Positions 53,483 through 63,497 are shown, counted from the stretch's first letter. The stretch: DNA of 64,000 bases from Natrarchaeobius halalkaliphilus (GCF_003841485.1 NZ_REFY01000007.1:62001-126000); one strand, 5' to 3'. Notes: a model not told the origin generated them from the letters alone. Translations and numbers: made by a program.

Positions 53483-54142
53483 ATGACAGCGAGTGATGAT
53501 TTCGAAATCGAGACTGACCAGCTCGCAGACGCCGTGACGGCGTTCGCTAATGGAAATCCAATCCTCGCATACGACAGCGCGGATCGGGAAAACGAGGTCG
53601 ACATCATCTATCCGGCAGCTACTGTCGAACCACAGGACGTGACACGACTGCGAAACGATGCTGGAGGATTGATCTGTGTCGCACTGTCGGATACCGTCGC
53701 AACGGCGCTCGAGCTTCCGTTTGCGCGAGACACGCTGGATCATCCGGTCGCGGCCAGCGAGGAGCTCAAGTACGACGACCGGTCCGCCGCTTCGATCACG
53801 GTAAATCACCGCGACACGTTCACCGGAATTACCGATCAAGACCGATCAGTGACGATCAACAGACTCGGTGCTCTCGCCGCTGATCCAACGACGGAGGCCT
53901 TCGTGGAAGAGTTCAGATCGCCCGGTCACGTCCAGTTGCTTCGCGCTGCGCCGAACCTGCTCGCGGATCGGCGCGGGCATACGGAGTTTGCAATCGCACT
54001 CACGGCGAAAGCGAATCGGGCTCCCGTCGCGGTCGTCTGTGAAATGTTAGACGACGAAACTGGAGGAGCGCTGTCGCCGGCTGCTGCGAAGCGTTACGCG
54101 GCGTCCGAAGAACTGGTATACGTTGATATGAGCGAGCGGTAA
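53483..54142 (+). CDS. ribB: 3,4-dihydroxy-2-butanone 4-phosphate synthase
   Basis: A 219-residue stand-alone RibB of riboflavin synthesis, converting ribulose 5-phosphate to DHBP and formate. The active-site loop DSADRENEVDIIYPA (normally DDEDRENEGDL) and the C-terminal RRGHTEFAIALTAKANRAPVAVVCEML are recognisable. The first loop shows substitutions at positions usually Asp-Asp-Glu-Asp and Gly, which is ordinary for haloarchaeal members as far as I recall. No other rib genes are adjacent. Confidence 0.88.
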   Translation: MTASDDFEIETDQLADAVTAFANGNPILAYDSADRENEVDIIYPAATVEPQDVTRLRNDAGGLICVALSDTVATALELPFARDTLDHPVAASEELKYDDRSAASITVNHRDTFTGITDQDRSVTINRLGALAADPTTEAFVEEFRSPGHVQLLRAAPNLLADRRGHTEFAIALTAKANRAPVAVVCEMLDDETGGALSPAAAKRYAASEELVYVDMSER

Positions 54143-55060
54143 TCGATCCCGCGAGACGAGATTTTCCGCACGGTATCGAACGCTGGAAGTACCGAACGGA
54201 CCGACGACGAATAGGTACGCGAACTCCACCAGTCAAGGCCGGTATCGCCTGGACTCCTAGAATTACACGACTATCGAACGAGAACGTCTCTCGTTTCCGG
54301 TACCGAGGGTCCGGCGGTATCGGAGAGCGACGGTGCCGGACGACCACGCTGATATTGAGATCGGCTCGAGAAGCCACCCCCGCATAGTTCAACCGACGAG
54401 ACCGCCACGAGGTTCCATCAAGCAGAATGAGATTCCTGTTATGCAGAACACGGTCGATCAGCTTATTACACATGTACTAATGTAATGAGATAGTCTACGG
54501 AAACGGTTTCAACATCGGCGGTCGGATCAGTGAACGACTGAGACAGGCCGATTCCGGGGGCCTTGGCGACACCCTGAGACAGAACGGCGGGCACACTCCG
54601 TCGTCTGCCGAACGAGCTCGCCCGCGAACGGATACGCGGAATGAGTCGGGAGTCCTGAATCAGTGCCCGGTGTTCGGAACGCCAGCTGCGACGTCGGTAG
54701 TGGACGTCGATCCATATCGGAGAGTGTTATCGATACTATACACCCACACAGAACATATATTACAGCTATCAGAATTAAAGTTGTGTATACAATAATACAC
54801 TGAACGAACGATCCGCATCGAGCCGTGTCGAGCGATGGGAGCAGTCTCGTCAGAGGAGCCACGATGAGCTGCGACAGAGTGACCAGTACGCAATCGCTGG
54901 TGTGGACCGACGACACACCCGATGGAGAAACGTTCGATACCGATGAGAGGACAGTATCTCGATGGCTCGGTTTCGAAACGAAAACGTAGAACCCGTGTGA
55001 GCTGAGCCCCGAATCTCCGAAATAGTTATAATGAACTGACCGAAACGCAGGGAACCAACG
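54143..55060. other. Intergenic region with one TTAC-N12-GTAA palindrome
   Basis: About 900 bp between ribB and the FGGY kinase gene. The minus-strand frames crossing it are antisense to the kinase or composition artefacts. Apart from the palindrome I see nothing. Confidence 0.5.
54467..54486. promoter_or_regulatory. Palindrome TTAC-N12-GTAA (copy 3)
   Basis: The site reads ttacacatgtactaatgtaa, with the same outer arms and spacing as copies 1 and 2 but a more divergent core. Confidence 0.35.
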
Positions 55061-56599
55061 ATGGGGAACCAATATCTTCTGGGAATCGACGTCGGAACGT
55101 CCGGGTCGACCGGCGTCATCGTCGATCGAAAGTTGAACACGGTGGTCTCCGAGTCGACAGAACACGACGTGCTCACCCCGAATCCAGGATGGGTAGAACA
55201 CGACGCCGACGAGATGTGGTGGGCCGACGTCGTCCACCTGTCTTCCCGATTGCTCGAGCGAAGTGGCCTCGATCCAGCGGACATCGCCGGCGTCGGAATC
55301 AGCGCACTGCACGCTGCGATGGTCCCCGTCGATCGGAGTGGCGATCCACTTCGGCCTGCGATCCTCTATGGAGTCGATACGCGAACGACCGACGAGATCG
55401 AACTCCTCAACGAACGAATCGGGACGGAGCGGATCTACGGCGTCTGTGGAAATGCGCTGACGTTCCAATCGGTCGGCCCCAAAATCCTCTGGTACAAACG
55501 AAACGAGCCCGAACGCTTCGAGCAGACCGATCAAATTCTCGATGCGACGGGGTATATCGTCTCCCGGTTGACGGGGACCTACACGATGGACAACGCCATC
55601 GCCGGCTACTTCCACCCCCTGTTCGATCCGACAGCACTCGAGTGGAACGACGAGATGATCGACGCCCTCGGCATCACGAAAGACCTGCTGCCGGAGACGC
55701 AGTGGTCGACCGAAATCGCAGGTCATGTGACACCGGATGCGGCAGCGGCGACCGGACTGACAGCGGGGACACCGGTGATCGTCGGAACCGGTGACGCCAT
55801 CGCCTCGCTGGTTAGCGTCGGTGCTGTCGACGACGGTGACTCGATATTCATGTACGGAACGACCGGCGTCATCTTTACCACGCTGGACGAAGAGCGCCGA
55901 CCCGAGGGACTGTGGTCGTTTCCACACTGTCTCGAAGGAAAGTATACAGCCGCAGGTGGAATGGCAACGTCAGGTGCCATCGTCAACTGGTTCAAAGACG
56001 AGTTCGCCTTCGAAGAGCGACAACTCGAGGACGACACCAGATCGGCCTACGAGCTACTCGACGAGCAAGCAGCGGCGATCGATCCCGGCTCCGACGGACT
56101 TTTATTGCTACCGTATTTCAGTGGAGAACGAACACCGATCACCGACGAGTCAGCTCGTGGGACGATCACCGGTTTGACGCTCTCGCACACGAAAGGACAT
56201 GTCTACCGAGCGATACTCGAAGGTGTGGGGTACGGGTTCAGACATCACCTCGAGGCGATGCGAGAGGAAGGCGTCCCGGTCGACCGGGTCCGTGCGATCG
56301 GCGGTGGCGCACAGAGCCCGCTGTGGCGTGAGATCGTCAGTGATATTACGGGAACTACCCAAGAGTATGTTGCCAAATCGGAGGGTGCACCGCTTGGAGG
56401 TGCGTATCTGGCAGGGATTGGAACGCAAACTATTGGTAGTGTAGAGGATCTGAGAGGAGAAGTTACGGTCAGTAACAAAACAGAACCAGACCCAGAAGCG
56501 AACGAAACGTATGACGACTATTATGCTGTCTATCGAAATCTATACCCCTCAATGAAAAATTCTATGCACCAATTAGCGACGTTGTCCAGTGAACAATGA
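55061..56599 (+). CDS. FGGY-family carbohydrate kinase
   Basis: A 512-residue sugar or polyol kinase of the xylulokinase/gluconokinase type. The phosphate-1 loop is LLGIDVGTSGSTGVIVD. The second half holds VIVGTGDAIASLVSVGAV, LLLLPYFSGERTPITDESARG and VRAIGGGAQSPLWREIVSDI. This family phosphorylates xylulose, gluconate, erythritol, glycerol and others, and the substrate cannot be read from sequence. The next gene is a SAF-domain dehydrogenase on the same strand, 126 bp on, and the two may act in sequence. Confidence 0.9.
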   Translation: MGNQYLLGIDVGTSGSTGVIVDRKLNTVVSESTEHDVLTPNPGWVEHDADEMWWADVVHLSSRLLERSGLDPADIAGVGISALHAAMVPVDRSGDPLRPAILYGVDTRTTDEIELLNERIGTERIYGVCGNALTFQSVGPKILWYKRNEPERFEQTDQILDATGYIVSRLTGTYTMDNAIAGYFHPLFDPTALEWNDEMIDALGITKDLLPETQWSTEIAGHVTPDAAAATGLTAGTPVIVGTGDAIASLVSVGAVDDGDSIFMYGTTGVIFTTLDEERRPEGLWSFPHCLEGKYTAAGGMATSGAIVNWFKDEFAFEERQLEDDTRSAYELLDEQAAAIDPGSDGLLLLPYFSGERTPITDESARGTITGLTLSHTKGHVYRAILEGVGYGFRHHLEAMREEGVPVDRVRAIGGGAQSPLWREIVSDITGTTQEYVAKSEGAPLGGAYLAGIGTQTIGSVEDLRGEVTVSNKTEPDPEANETYDDYYAVYRNLYPSMKNSMHQLATLSSEQ

Positions 56600-56725
56600 A
56601 CGGTAATTCTTATTTATTCAAATGAGTTAATTTCGAATACGTCATCAGTCAACTGTCGATTCGTTATCTATTCAGATGAGTAACAAGGGGAAAAGTTAAT
56701 TAGCTATGGTCGGAAATCGGAGTGT

Positions 56726-58018
56726 ATGTCGACGACTAGCTTGTATAAGGAACTCGAATCACTAGATGAACCTCTCAGACTTGGAATCATCGGAGTCGGT
56801 CGAATGGGCCAATCGATCTCGGTTACATCCGAGCGACTCCGTGGAATCGAGATCGCTGCCATTGCAGACATTGACCTCGAGCGTAGCTGGGATACGATGC
56901 ACGCGATGGGTCACGACGAACAAGCAGTTCGGACTGTCGAAACCGTTGATGAAGCTAGGAACGCACTGAAAGCAAATGGCAAAATAATAACGACTGACAG
57001 CTTTATTCTCCCCAAACTTGACGGACTCGACGTCATTATTTGTGCGACAGGTGTCCCTCATATTGGAGCGAAGATTGCATTGCGAGCGATTACCAACGAA
57101 AAACACGTCGTAATGCTCACTGACGAGGCAGATGCCGTAGTTGGCCCGTATTTGAGTATGCTCGCGAAAAAAACGGGCGTAACCTACTGCGGAGCTGCAG
57201 GCGATGAACCGGGCGCAATTCTGGAGCTATATAATTTTGTTAAAAGTTGTGGGTTCGAGGTGGTTGCAGCGGGAAAAGGAAAGAACAATTCACTAGATAG
57301 AAATGCAACTCCCAAAGCGGTAGCCGAAGAAGCAAAAGAGAAAAAGCTGAATCCAGAGATATACACCGCTTTCGTCGACGGAACGAACTCGATGCTGGAG
57401 ATGACCATGGTTGCGAACGCGACGGGACTTTCAGTCGATAAACGGGGACTCCATGGCCCCGAAGTTGATGATGTACAAGATCTCGCGAACGTTTTTTCGA
57501 GTACAGGAGAAGGTGGAATCCTCTCGCGAAATGGGGTTGTCGACTATGCATTAGGTGGAAATGTCGCACCGGGAGTGTTTGTCGTTGTGACTACAGAAGA
57601 TGACACCATTCAAGACGACCTCGAGTATCTCAAGCTGGGTACCGGCCCGAATTACGTGTTCTACAGGTCGTATCACATCCCCACAATCGAACCATTGCTT
57701 AGCGCTGCTCGAGCGGAACTCCATGGCGACGCCAACTTAGTGCCACAGGAACCAGTCGTGGATACCATTTCGGTAGCCAAGCAAAATCTGGCTTCTGGCG
57801 ATGAGATCGATGGAATCGGCGGTGAAACTGTCTATGGGCTTGCAGAAAACGCGAATACCGCTGCTGAAAACGACTTGGTCCCAATCAGCCTTATCAGGGG
57901 AGCAACCCTAAGACGAGATGTCGAACAGGGTGAACCAATCCAGTACAGCGACGTGGAACTACAAGACTCGGAACTCCTCCACCTCCGGAAATTGCAAGAT
58001 TCCTACTTTGAGTTATAA
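56726..58018 (+). CDS. NAD(P)-dependent oxidoreductase with C-terminal SAF domain
   Basis: A 430-residue protein. The N-terminal Rossmann domain (LGIIGVGRMGQSISVTSE) resembles homoserine dehydrogenase/Gfo-Idh enzymes; the middle segment has FVDGTNSMLEMTMVANATGL and LGGNVAPGVFVVV. A SAF domain occupies about 365-425 (NDLVPISLIRGATLRRDVEQGEPIQYSDVEL). This fusion is found near FGGY kinases and other sugar-acid or polyol genes in various genomes. It probably oxidises or reduces a phosphorylated four- or five-carbon substrate (inference from context). Confidence 0.82.
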   Translation: MSTTSLYKELESLDEPLRLGIIGVGRMGQSISVTSERLRGIEIAAIADIDLERSWDTMHAMGHDEQAVRTVETVDEARNALKANGKIITTDSFILPKLDGLDVIICATGVPHIGAKIALRAITNEKHVVMLTDEADAVVGPYLSMLAKKTGVTYCGAAGDEPGAILELYNFVKSCGFEVVAAGKGKNNSLDRNATPKAVAEEAKEKKLNPEIYTAFVDGTNSMLEMTMVANATGLSVDKRGLHGPEVDDVQDLANVFSSTGEGGILSRNGVVDYALGGNVAPGVFVVVTTEDDTIQDDLEYLKLGTGPNYVFYRSYHIPTIEPLLSAARAELHGDANLVPQEPVVDTISVAKQNLASGDEIDGIGGETVYGLAENANTAAENDLVPISLIRGATLRRDVEQGEPIQYSDVELQDSELLHLRKLQDSYFEL

Positions 58019-58197
58019 TATTAGCTCCCATCAGCAATGAGAACAATAATCAGGTGATCGTAGAGTCGAATTTCGGATGGTGTACTGGTAAATAATTGTC
58101 GCGGAACAGTTCGATCGCGTATACTCAGAAAACAGAATACTTTCAGTGGCGATTGAATCCTTTATATACTATGGTTGTGAAGTAGCACCAGATACTG

Positions 58198-58893
58198 ATG
58201 AAACGGTGGCTGCGAAAAAGACAAAATTCACCCGACCCAATTGACTTTAACTGGGTCAAAAAGAGCGTAAGTCCCGAAAGTTCGAGTACTAAGAGTGTTT
58301 CTTTCGATGGCAATGAGTACAATTGTCGGTGTGTTTCATCTCCAGGTGGAGACTGGATGGCAGCATTTGGACTCTCTAAGACCCGTTCTGAGCAACGCCT
58401 ATTTATTTTCGAAAATGGAGAAATACACTCGACTACTAAGCTAAAGCATCCTCACAGATGCGCTATCGCGAACAACGGGTTTACCATTGTCGGAGACAGG
58501 GGGGATCCCCGACGGCTAAATGGAATAATACTGATCTATGATCAAAGATCGAACGAGTTGATGTCGCAGCGGTACAGTTCAAACATCGCCGTAGTCGATA
58601 TGTCTGACGACGGTAAATATGCCGCAGTTGTAACTATGGAACCAGACTGCAGAACATATATATACTATTTGCCAGATCGTCGCCTGGTTACCGAGCACGA
58701 TAATCAAGAGTCAAACATACATCGAATTCGATTTCAAATTGATGAAGAATTCCGGCTCTATATGTCTAATGATGATGATGCAGAGCCACTGTATGGAGTG
58801 AATTTGGAAGGTGATACTGCCTGGAAGAGTGACCGATTTCGTAGTCCCCGTAGCGGGATTCTAGACCGGGTCAAAGGCTACCTGAAAAGATAA
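58198..58893 (+). CDS. Haloarchaeal protein of unknown function, beta-propeller-like
   Basis: A 231-residue soluble protein with repeated four-strand-like units (NCRCVSSPGGDWMAAFGLS, KHPHRCAIANNGFTIVGD, AVVDMSDDGKYAAVVTM, IHRIRFQIDEEFRLYMS) that suggest a WD40/YVTN-type propeller fragment. It has no signal peptide or metal motif. AT-rich compared with the kinase gene. I recognise no named family. Confidence 0.65.
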   Translation: MKRWLRKRQNSPDPIDFNWVKKSVSPESSSTKSVSFDGNEYNCRCVSSPGGDWMAAFGLSKTRSEQRLFIFENGEIHSTTKLKHPHRCAIANNGFTIVGDRGDPRRLNGIILIYDQRSNELMSQRYSSNIAVVDMSDDGKYAAVVTMEPDCRTYIYYLPDRRLVTEHDNQESNIHRIRFQIDEEFRLYMSNDDDAEPLYGVNLEGDTAWKSDRFRSPRSGILDRVKGYLKR

Positions 58894-59233
58894 CCCGTTC
58901 AGACTGTTACCACCAACCGCTATCATTTGTTTCAGGGTGTCATAGAATACGTCTCACACCCCCCATCTGGTGATTATGTGGGTCTCGTTCTACACTTCAC
59001 TCCCTAAAAACGCCATCTCAGATTTAAAGTCTCATCGCAGTACCTGGAATATTCTGATTGAGAGCCATTGTATGACGCCCTCTTTGTTTTGAAGTTAGAC
59101 GATGGGTGTTATTTCACGGAGTTTATAAATACACCTCCATTCAAGTCGATAGGTACATACTGATGAGATAAAACGACACCACAGGTACCACATCAGTAGT
59201 AACCTATAATGCCACGGAAATAGTGATAGACAC

Positions 59234-60031
59234 ATGGACGACTTGCCGGAAAATGAATATCTGAAGACCGCTATTACTGCAGCGAAAAGCGTGGGAGACC
59301 TGCAAAACGAGCACTGTGGAAACATCGCTAAATCAGAATTCAAGTACAAGTCTCGGAGAGATCTGGTTACAGAAACAGATATACAATCAGAGAAAGAAAT
59401 TATTGACATTATTGCCACCAAGTACCCCAATCATACGATCGCTGGAGAAGAAACAAAGGGTGTACAGGGGGAATCTGATAAACGATGGGTAATCGATCCG
59501 ATCGATGGTACGACAAATTATTATCACGGTGTTCCGTTTTACGCAGTATCAATCGCATTCAAAAAAGACGGGGAAGCCGAGATAGGGGTGGTGTATTGTC
59601 CATCAACGGACGAAACCTATTGTGCGATTAATGGAAACGGAGCATATTACAACAACAAACGTATCACAGTATCTGGAGAAACAGATTGGGAGAGGTCGCT
59701 TATTGGAACAGGTTTCCTCTCGAAACACATAGTGGATGAAGAGCTACTGGGAGTTTTGCAAGTAGTGGTTAACACTACACATGGAATACGGAGATTTGGA
59801 TCAGCAGCAGCGTCACTAGCGATGGTGGCGAGTGGCCAGATTGAGGGATACTATCACCCGTATCTAAACACGTGGGATATTGCAGCAGGAGTGTTGATGG
59901 TAAAAGAAGCAGGTGGGACCATTGAGACGTTCGAAACAGACGAGGGAGACAGTTTGCACGTAGTTGCAACTAACGGTAATATTCAAACGGAGCTTTCAAG
60001 ATTGTTCACATCTTCCGTCACCCATCATTAG
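59234..60031 (+). CDS. Inositol monophosphatase-family phosphatase
   Basis: A 265-residue Mg-dependent phosphatase. The metal-binding motifs are complete: HTIAGEETKG (GEE), WVIDPIDGTTNYYHG (DPIDGT) and NTWDIAAGVLMVKEAGG (WDxAAG). In archaea such enzymes dephosphorylate inositol phosphates, fructose 1,6-bisphosphate or other sugar phosphates. It lies downstream of the kinase and dehydrogenase genes, and its stop codon is inside a hairpin. Confidence 0.92.
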   Translation: MDDLPENEYLKTAITAAKSVGDLQNEHCGNIAKSEFKYKSRRDLVTETDIQSEKEIIDIIATKYPNHTIAGEETKGVQGESDKRWVIDPIDGTTNYYHGVPFYAVSIAFKKDGEAEIGVVYCPSTDETYCAINGNGAYYNNKRITVSGETDWERSLIGTGFLSKHIVDEELLGVLQVVVNTTHGIRRFGSAAASLAMVASGQIEGYYHPYLNTWDIAAGVLMVKEAGGTIETFETDEGDSLHVVATNGNIQTELSRLFTSSVTHH

Positions 60032-60047
60032 TAAGTATTTTACTAAT
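60027..60047. terminator. Hairpin overlapping the phosphatase stop codon
   Basis: Perfect 8-bp arms attagtaa/ttactaat with a 5-nt loop; the TAG stop is in the left arm. A separate 12-bp palindrome, cgtaatattacg, follows at 60050-60061. It may act as a terminator or attenuator. Confidence 0.35.
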
Positions 60048-60061
60048 CTCGTAATATTACG

Positions 60062-60334
60062 ATACATAGATTCGTATTATATTTAGAATTATTTACACCT
60101 TTTTGGACCTGATTATAACACAATAGCTAAATGTACGCCTATTGGATGGGATTCCTGTAAATACATTCTCCCCCTGATAGAGAACGCATCAACAGGCGAA
60201 GTAACAGTTTGAATCACCGCCCGTACCAGCAGTATAGTATGGTGCGGTACGATCACACCGAACTAGACCAACGTTTGTTGGCCATATAATATGAACACCA
60301 GTACAGACACGAAAGAAAATTACACCAATATGCA
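60062..60334. other. AT-rich convergent intergenic region
   Basis: About 270 bp between the convergent phosphatase and MFS genes. No feature seen. Confidence 0.4.
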
Positions 60335-61549
60335 TCAACTTAGGACAGTATCTGAGAATAAAAAAGCGAACAGTAGCAAATATATGCCGACGAAAACGGC
60401 TGATGAAGCAAACACTATTGAATAATTGAAAGTGGCGAGAATGAAACCGAGAACTGCTGGTGCTGTGGTTTGGCCGATTCGTTTCAGCACATACAATGTG
60501 TTTACGATACCAGCTCTGTGCTCATTATCCGTTAGAGACGTCACAGTACCTTTCATCACAGGGTCGAGGACGGCATCACCAGCGGTGTGACAAAGGATTA
60601 AAATCGCCAAGACGAATAGATTGTTCACGAACGGTAAAAGAAAGAGCGCGAATCCGGAGACAAAAAACGAGGCGAATAAGACCTGTTTTCGTTTGAACCA
60701 ATTGAGCAACTCGCCGGAAAACGGGGACGCCACAACGTAGACAGCACCAGGAATTGAAAGCAAAAGTCCGACCTGAAACAGGGATGCCTCGAGAGTGCTA
60801 ACAGCAAAAAGTGGAACAAAGATCACCAGTGCATATCTAGTAAAACCTCGAGTGAATCCACCGAAGACCAGGATTGCCAATGAGGGTTCTGATATTTTCT
60901 TCCGAATTGTCCAGGCGTATTCCGTAACGGCAGAACGAAGAGTACGCTCGTCTATTTTATTTGGTAGTGGTTCGGAAAGGGATAAGTGAACGATCCCAAC
61001 TACGGGAAAGACAAAAAGGAACAGAATAAAGGGATAATTCCACCTAATTTCTGCTAGATAACCAGTTGCAACGGGAACAAAAATCATACCCAATCCGATC
61101 ATACCCACTCGTATACCTTGCCCAGCAGAATTTTGTCTTCCCTCGAAGAAGTCACCTAGGAGGGTCACAGTTAGCGGATAGATTGCAGCTGCTCCAGTTC
61201 CAAGGACCACAGCAAGAAAAAGAAGGGTGGAGAAAGACTGTGCGAAAAACATGATCGTCCCAGCACCACCAAATAAAATGAGAGACGGAAGCAAAACAGT
61301 TCGTCGACCATATATATCAGCGACGGCTGCAGCTACGGGAATAATTAGAATCGAAGGCAATTTGTACACCGTAATAACATACCCAATTGTCCCTTCAGAG
61401 ACCCCCAATCCAGTAGCAAGACCGGGCAACGCAGGAGGCAGAAGAGTTCCGATTGTAGCAGACACTGATACTAGTATGATAATCCCAAAGTTTTTATTGG
61501 TTAGTAAATCAGCATACGACACACCAGAACGAGAGCGTTCAGTAGTCAT
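60335..61549 (-). CDS. MFS transporter
   Basis: A 404-residue membrane protein with about twelve helices. Major facilitator loop motifs are visible: VAAAVADIYGRRTVLLPSL between helices 2 and 3 (motif A-like) and GELLNWFKRKQVLFASFF in the second half. The ATG at 61549 (MTTERSRSG) is preferred over the longer frame. Substrate unknown; its place among sugar-phosphate enzymes suggests a sugar or polyol. Confidence 0.88.
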   Translation of the reverse strand: MTTERSRSGVSYADLLTNKNFGIIILVSVSATIGTLLPPALPGLATGLGVSEGTIGYVITVYKLPSILIIPVAAAVADIYGRRTVLLPSLILFGGAGTIMFFAQSFSTLLFLAVVLGTGAAAIYPLTVTLLGDFFEGRQNSAGQGIRVGMIGLGMIFVPVATGYLAEIRWNYPFILFLFVFPVVGIVHLSLSEPLPNKIDERTLRSAVTEYAWTIRKKISEPSLAILVFGGFTRGFTRYALVIFVPLFAVSTLEASLFQVGLLLSIPGAVYVVASPFSGELLNWFKRKQVLFASFFVSGFALFLLPFVNNLFVLAILILCHTAGDAVLDPVMKGTVTSLTDNEHRAGIVNTLYVLKRIGQTTAPAVLGFILATFNYSIVFASSAVFVGIYLLLFAFLFSDTVLS

Positions 61550-61793
61550 ATGAGTAATAAAATCGAAATCGAGCACGCACAGGATCGTCTTCGGACATAC
61601 ACATAGTGGAATTTTGGATATAAGAGCCTATTATCTGAATCTCGGGATTGGCACCGACCACCACACTGTGGACCTGAACGGATGAAACAACTCCATAATT
61701 TACTGAGAGGGGTTACACTCGACGGGGAACAGATGAATAGAGAGAGAATGCGCACAAAGAAGATCATACTATTTCACCCTTAAATTAATATAT

Positions 61794-62573
61794 TCAGTGA
61801 GAATTAAGTACCTCGTTGATCGATCCCAATGAATCCAAGATGTAATCAGGCAAAGTCGATGAGTTCCGCTCAACACGTCTGTTGTCGACACCGCTTTGGA
61901 CTAACACAGTTGTCATTCCCGCGCGCTTGCCCATCGCAATGTCTGTATCAACGTTATCCCCTATAACAAGCCATTCCGAAGGCGACGAGTCGACCGAGTC
62001 CAATGTTATGTTAGCCATAGACTCGTTGGGTTTTCCGACGACTATATCCGGATCGCGGCCCGATGCTGCGACAATCGCTGCAATAATAGCACCAGTTCCA
62101 GGGGCGATACCAGAGTCGGTTGGGCTAGAACGGTCCGGATTTGTAACGATGAACGGGATACCCGTGTCAAGAATGTTTAAGGTCATTTGTAATGTGTTGA
62201 AATCAAATGAACGATCTTTTCCAACGACGAGAGTTTCAGCATCACAAGGATCTGAGCTTATCGCTACGCCACGTTCGGACAATTCATCGCGCAGAGGGTC
62301 CTCTCCAATGACAAACGCAACCGCATCTGAGTACGCCTCAGAAACATATGATGCAGTTACTGATGCGCTGGTAAGGATTTCGTTTCGATTGGTCGACACA
62401 CCCATACTTTCTAGCTTTTCTACACACGTGCGTATTGATTTTGTAGAAGAGTTTGTGGCAAAGACGATATCGAGGTCAAATGATCGCATTCGGTTGATTG
62501 CCTTCACAGCACCAGGAATCGGTTCATTGGAACGATACACTGTCCCATCTAAATCTATAATAGCTCCGTCCAT
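61794..62573 (-). CDS. HAD-IIA (NagD-type) sugar phosphatase
   Basis: A 259-residue HAD hydrolase. Motif I is AIIDLDGTVYRSNEPIPGA with the NagD-type spacing, motif II FATNSSTKSIRTCVEKLESMG, and motif III/IV VIGDNVDTDIAMGKRAGM. The C2 cap domain lies between. NagD-type enzymes act on small sugar phosphates, glycerol phosphate or nucleotides. Confidence 0.9.
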   Translation of the reverse strand: MDGAIIDLDGTVYRSNEPIPGAVKAINRMRSFDLDIVFATNSSTKSIRTCVEKLESMGVSTNRNEILTSASVTASYVSEAYSDAVAFVIGEDPLRDELSERGVAISSDPCDAETLVVGKDRSFDFNTLQMTLNILDTGIPFIVTNPDRSSPTDSGIAPGTGAIIAAIVAASGRDPDIVVGKPNESMANITLDSVDSSPSEWLVIGDNVDTDIAMGKRAGMTTVLVQSGVDNRRVERNSSTLPDYILDSLGSINEVLNSH

Positions 62574-62843
62574 GTGATGTGTGCAATTCTTTTACCGGGA
62601 CTTAATGATTTGGATGGGTATGCAGCAGCAATATGTAAAGAAGGGTGAGAGTATATATTACTGTTAAGATGGTCTTTAGATGAACAGTAGAAAGGAAGTT
62701 TGCTACCTCGCAAACACATCGTACGGTACAGTAGTCTCTGCGAGTCGGTATACACCAGATCGCACGACAGCTGTGCACCAGCATTCGAATCGTTACAGTA
62801 ATCAGCATAACCGTGCTATCCAGAATAGCACGAAATCCCAGTA
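62574..62843. other. Short intergenic region between the HAD genes
   Basis: AT-rich. A gtttgc-N6-gcaaac palindrome lies near 62698-62715; it resembles the TTTG-N7-CAAA motif but with spacing 8, so it is not counted with it. Confidence 0.35.
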
Positions 62844-63497
62844 CTACAACGTACTGATTAAACTCGGTAACTCTTCAGCAATTTGATTCTGTTCAACGTG
62901 ACCGGCGGCTCTTGAGTGTGGATCGGGGCCACCGTCATAGAGCACCTGAATCGCGCGAAGACCAGCATTGGTTGCCCCATTTATATCGGATTCAATACTA
63001 TCACCAACGTAGACCGCCTCCTCCGGACTTACAGCTAATTCATTTAGAATGGTTTTGAAAGAAAGGGAGTCAGGTTTACCGCTTTGAATCTCGCCTGTTG
63101 CCAAAGCTTCGTCAAAGAGATTATCCCAACCCAGGGTCGCAAGCTTTTCACGCTGAGCGCGTTCTGGACCATTTGTCAATAGGCCAATAGAATACTCATG
63201 AGAGAGTTCTTCTAACATAGCCACCACGCCATCAAGGGGCAGTATGGCTTCAGCCGTCACATCACGGTATGCTGCTGCTGCTGCTGCTGGATCGATGTCA
63301 TCCTGATCCGCAAGTAGTTCCGCAAAAATTGGCTCGCGTGTTTCATTTGTTAAATATTTCTTATGGACACTCAAATATTCCTCATTTGTTAGAGGGGGTG
63401 CACCAACCTCATCTGTAGTCGCAGCTAAGCGAGCGTTCCTATCGCGATCAAACACGACAAGCGTGTTATCTAGGTCAAATATAACAGTCTCAACCAT
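62844..63497 (-). CDS. HAD-family phosphatase
   Basis: A 217-residue HAD hydrolase of the haloacid dehalogenase/phosphatase type. Motif I is ETVIFDLDNTLVVFDRDR, motif II GLLTNGPERAQREKLATLG, motif III the Lys in IQSGKPDSLSF and motif IV VYVGDSIESDINGATNAG. The ATG at 63497 (MVETVIFD) fits the family; the longer open frame is unlikely. A run of GCT/GCA codons (63273-63291) encodes a poly-Ala stretch. Substrate unknown. Confidence 0.87.
   Translation of the reverse strand: MVETVIFDLDNTLVVFDRDRNARLAATTDEVGAPPLTNEEYLSVHKKYLTNETREPIFAELLADQDDIDPAAAAAAYRDVTAEAILPLDGVVAMLEELSHEYSIGLLTNGPERAQREKLATLGWDNLFDEALATGEIQSGKPDSLSFKTILNELAVSPEEAVYVGDSIESDINGATNAGLRAIQVLYDGGPDPHSRAAGHVEQNQIAEELPSLISTL

Noticed and set aside
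54527-55927. 466-codon minus-strand frame
   Set aside because: Antisense to the FGGY kinase and runs on through non-coding DNA; no motifs.
62698-62715. gtttgc-N6-gcaaac palindrome as a tenth TTTG-N7-CAAA site
   Set aside because: Its spacing between TTTG and CAAA is 8, not 7, and it lies far from related genes.
63273-63291. GCT/GCA triplet run as a regulatory repeat
   Set aside because: It lies inside the HAD gene and encodes a short poly-Ala stretch; no sign of another role.
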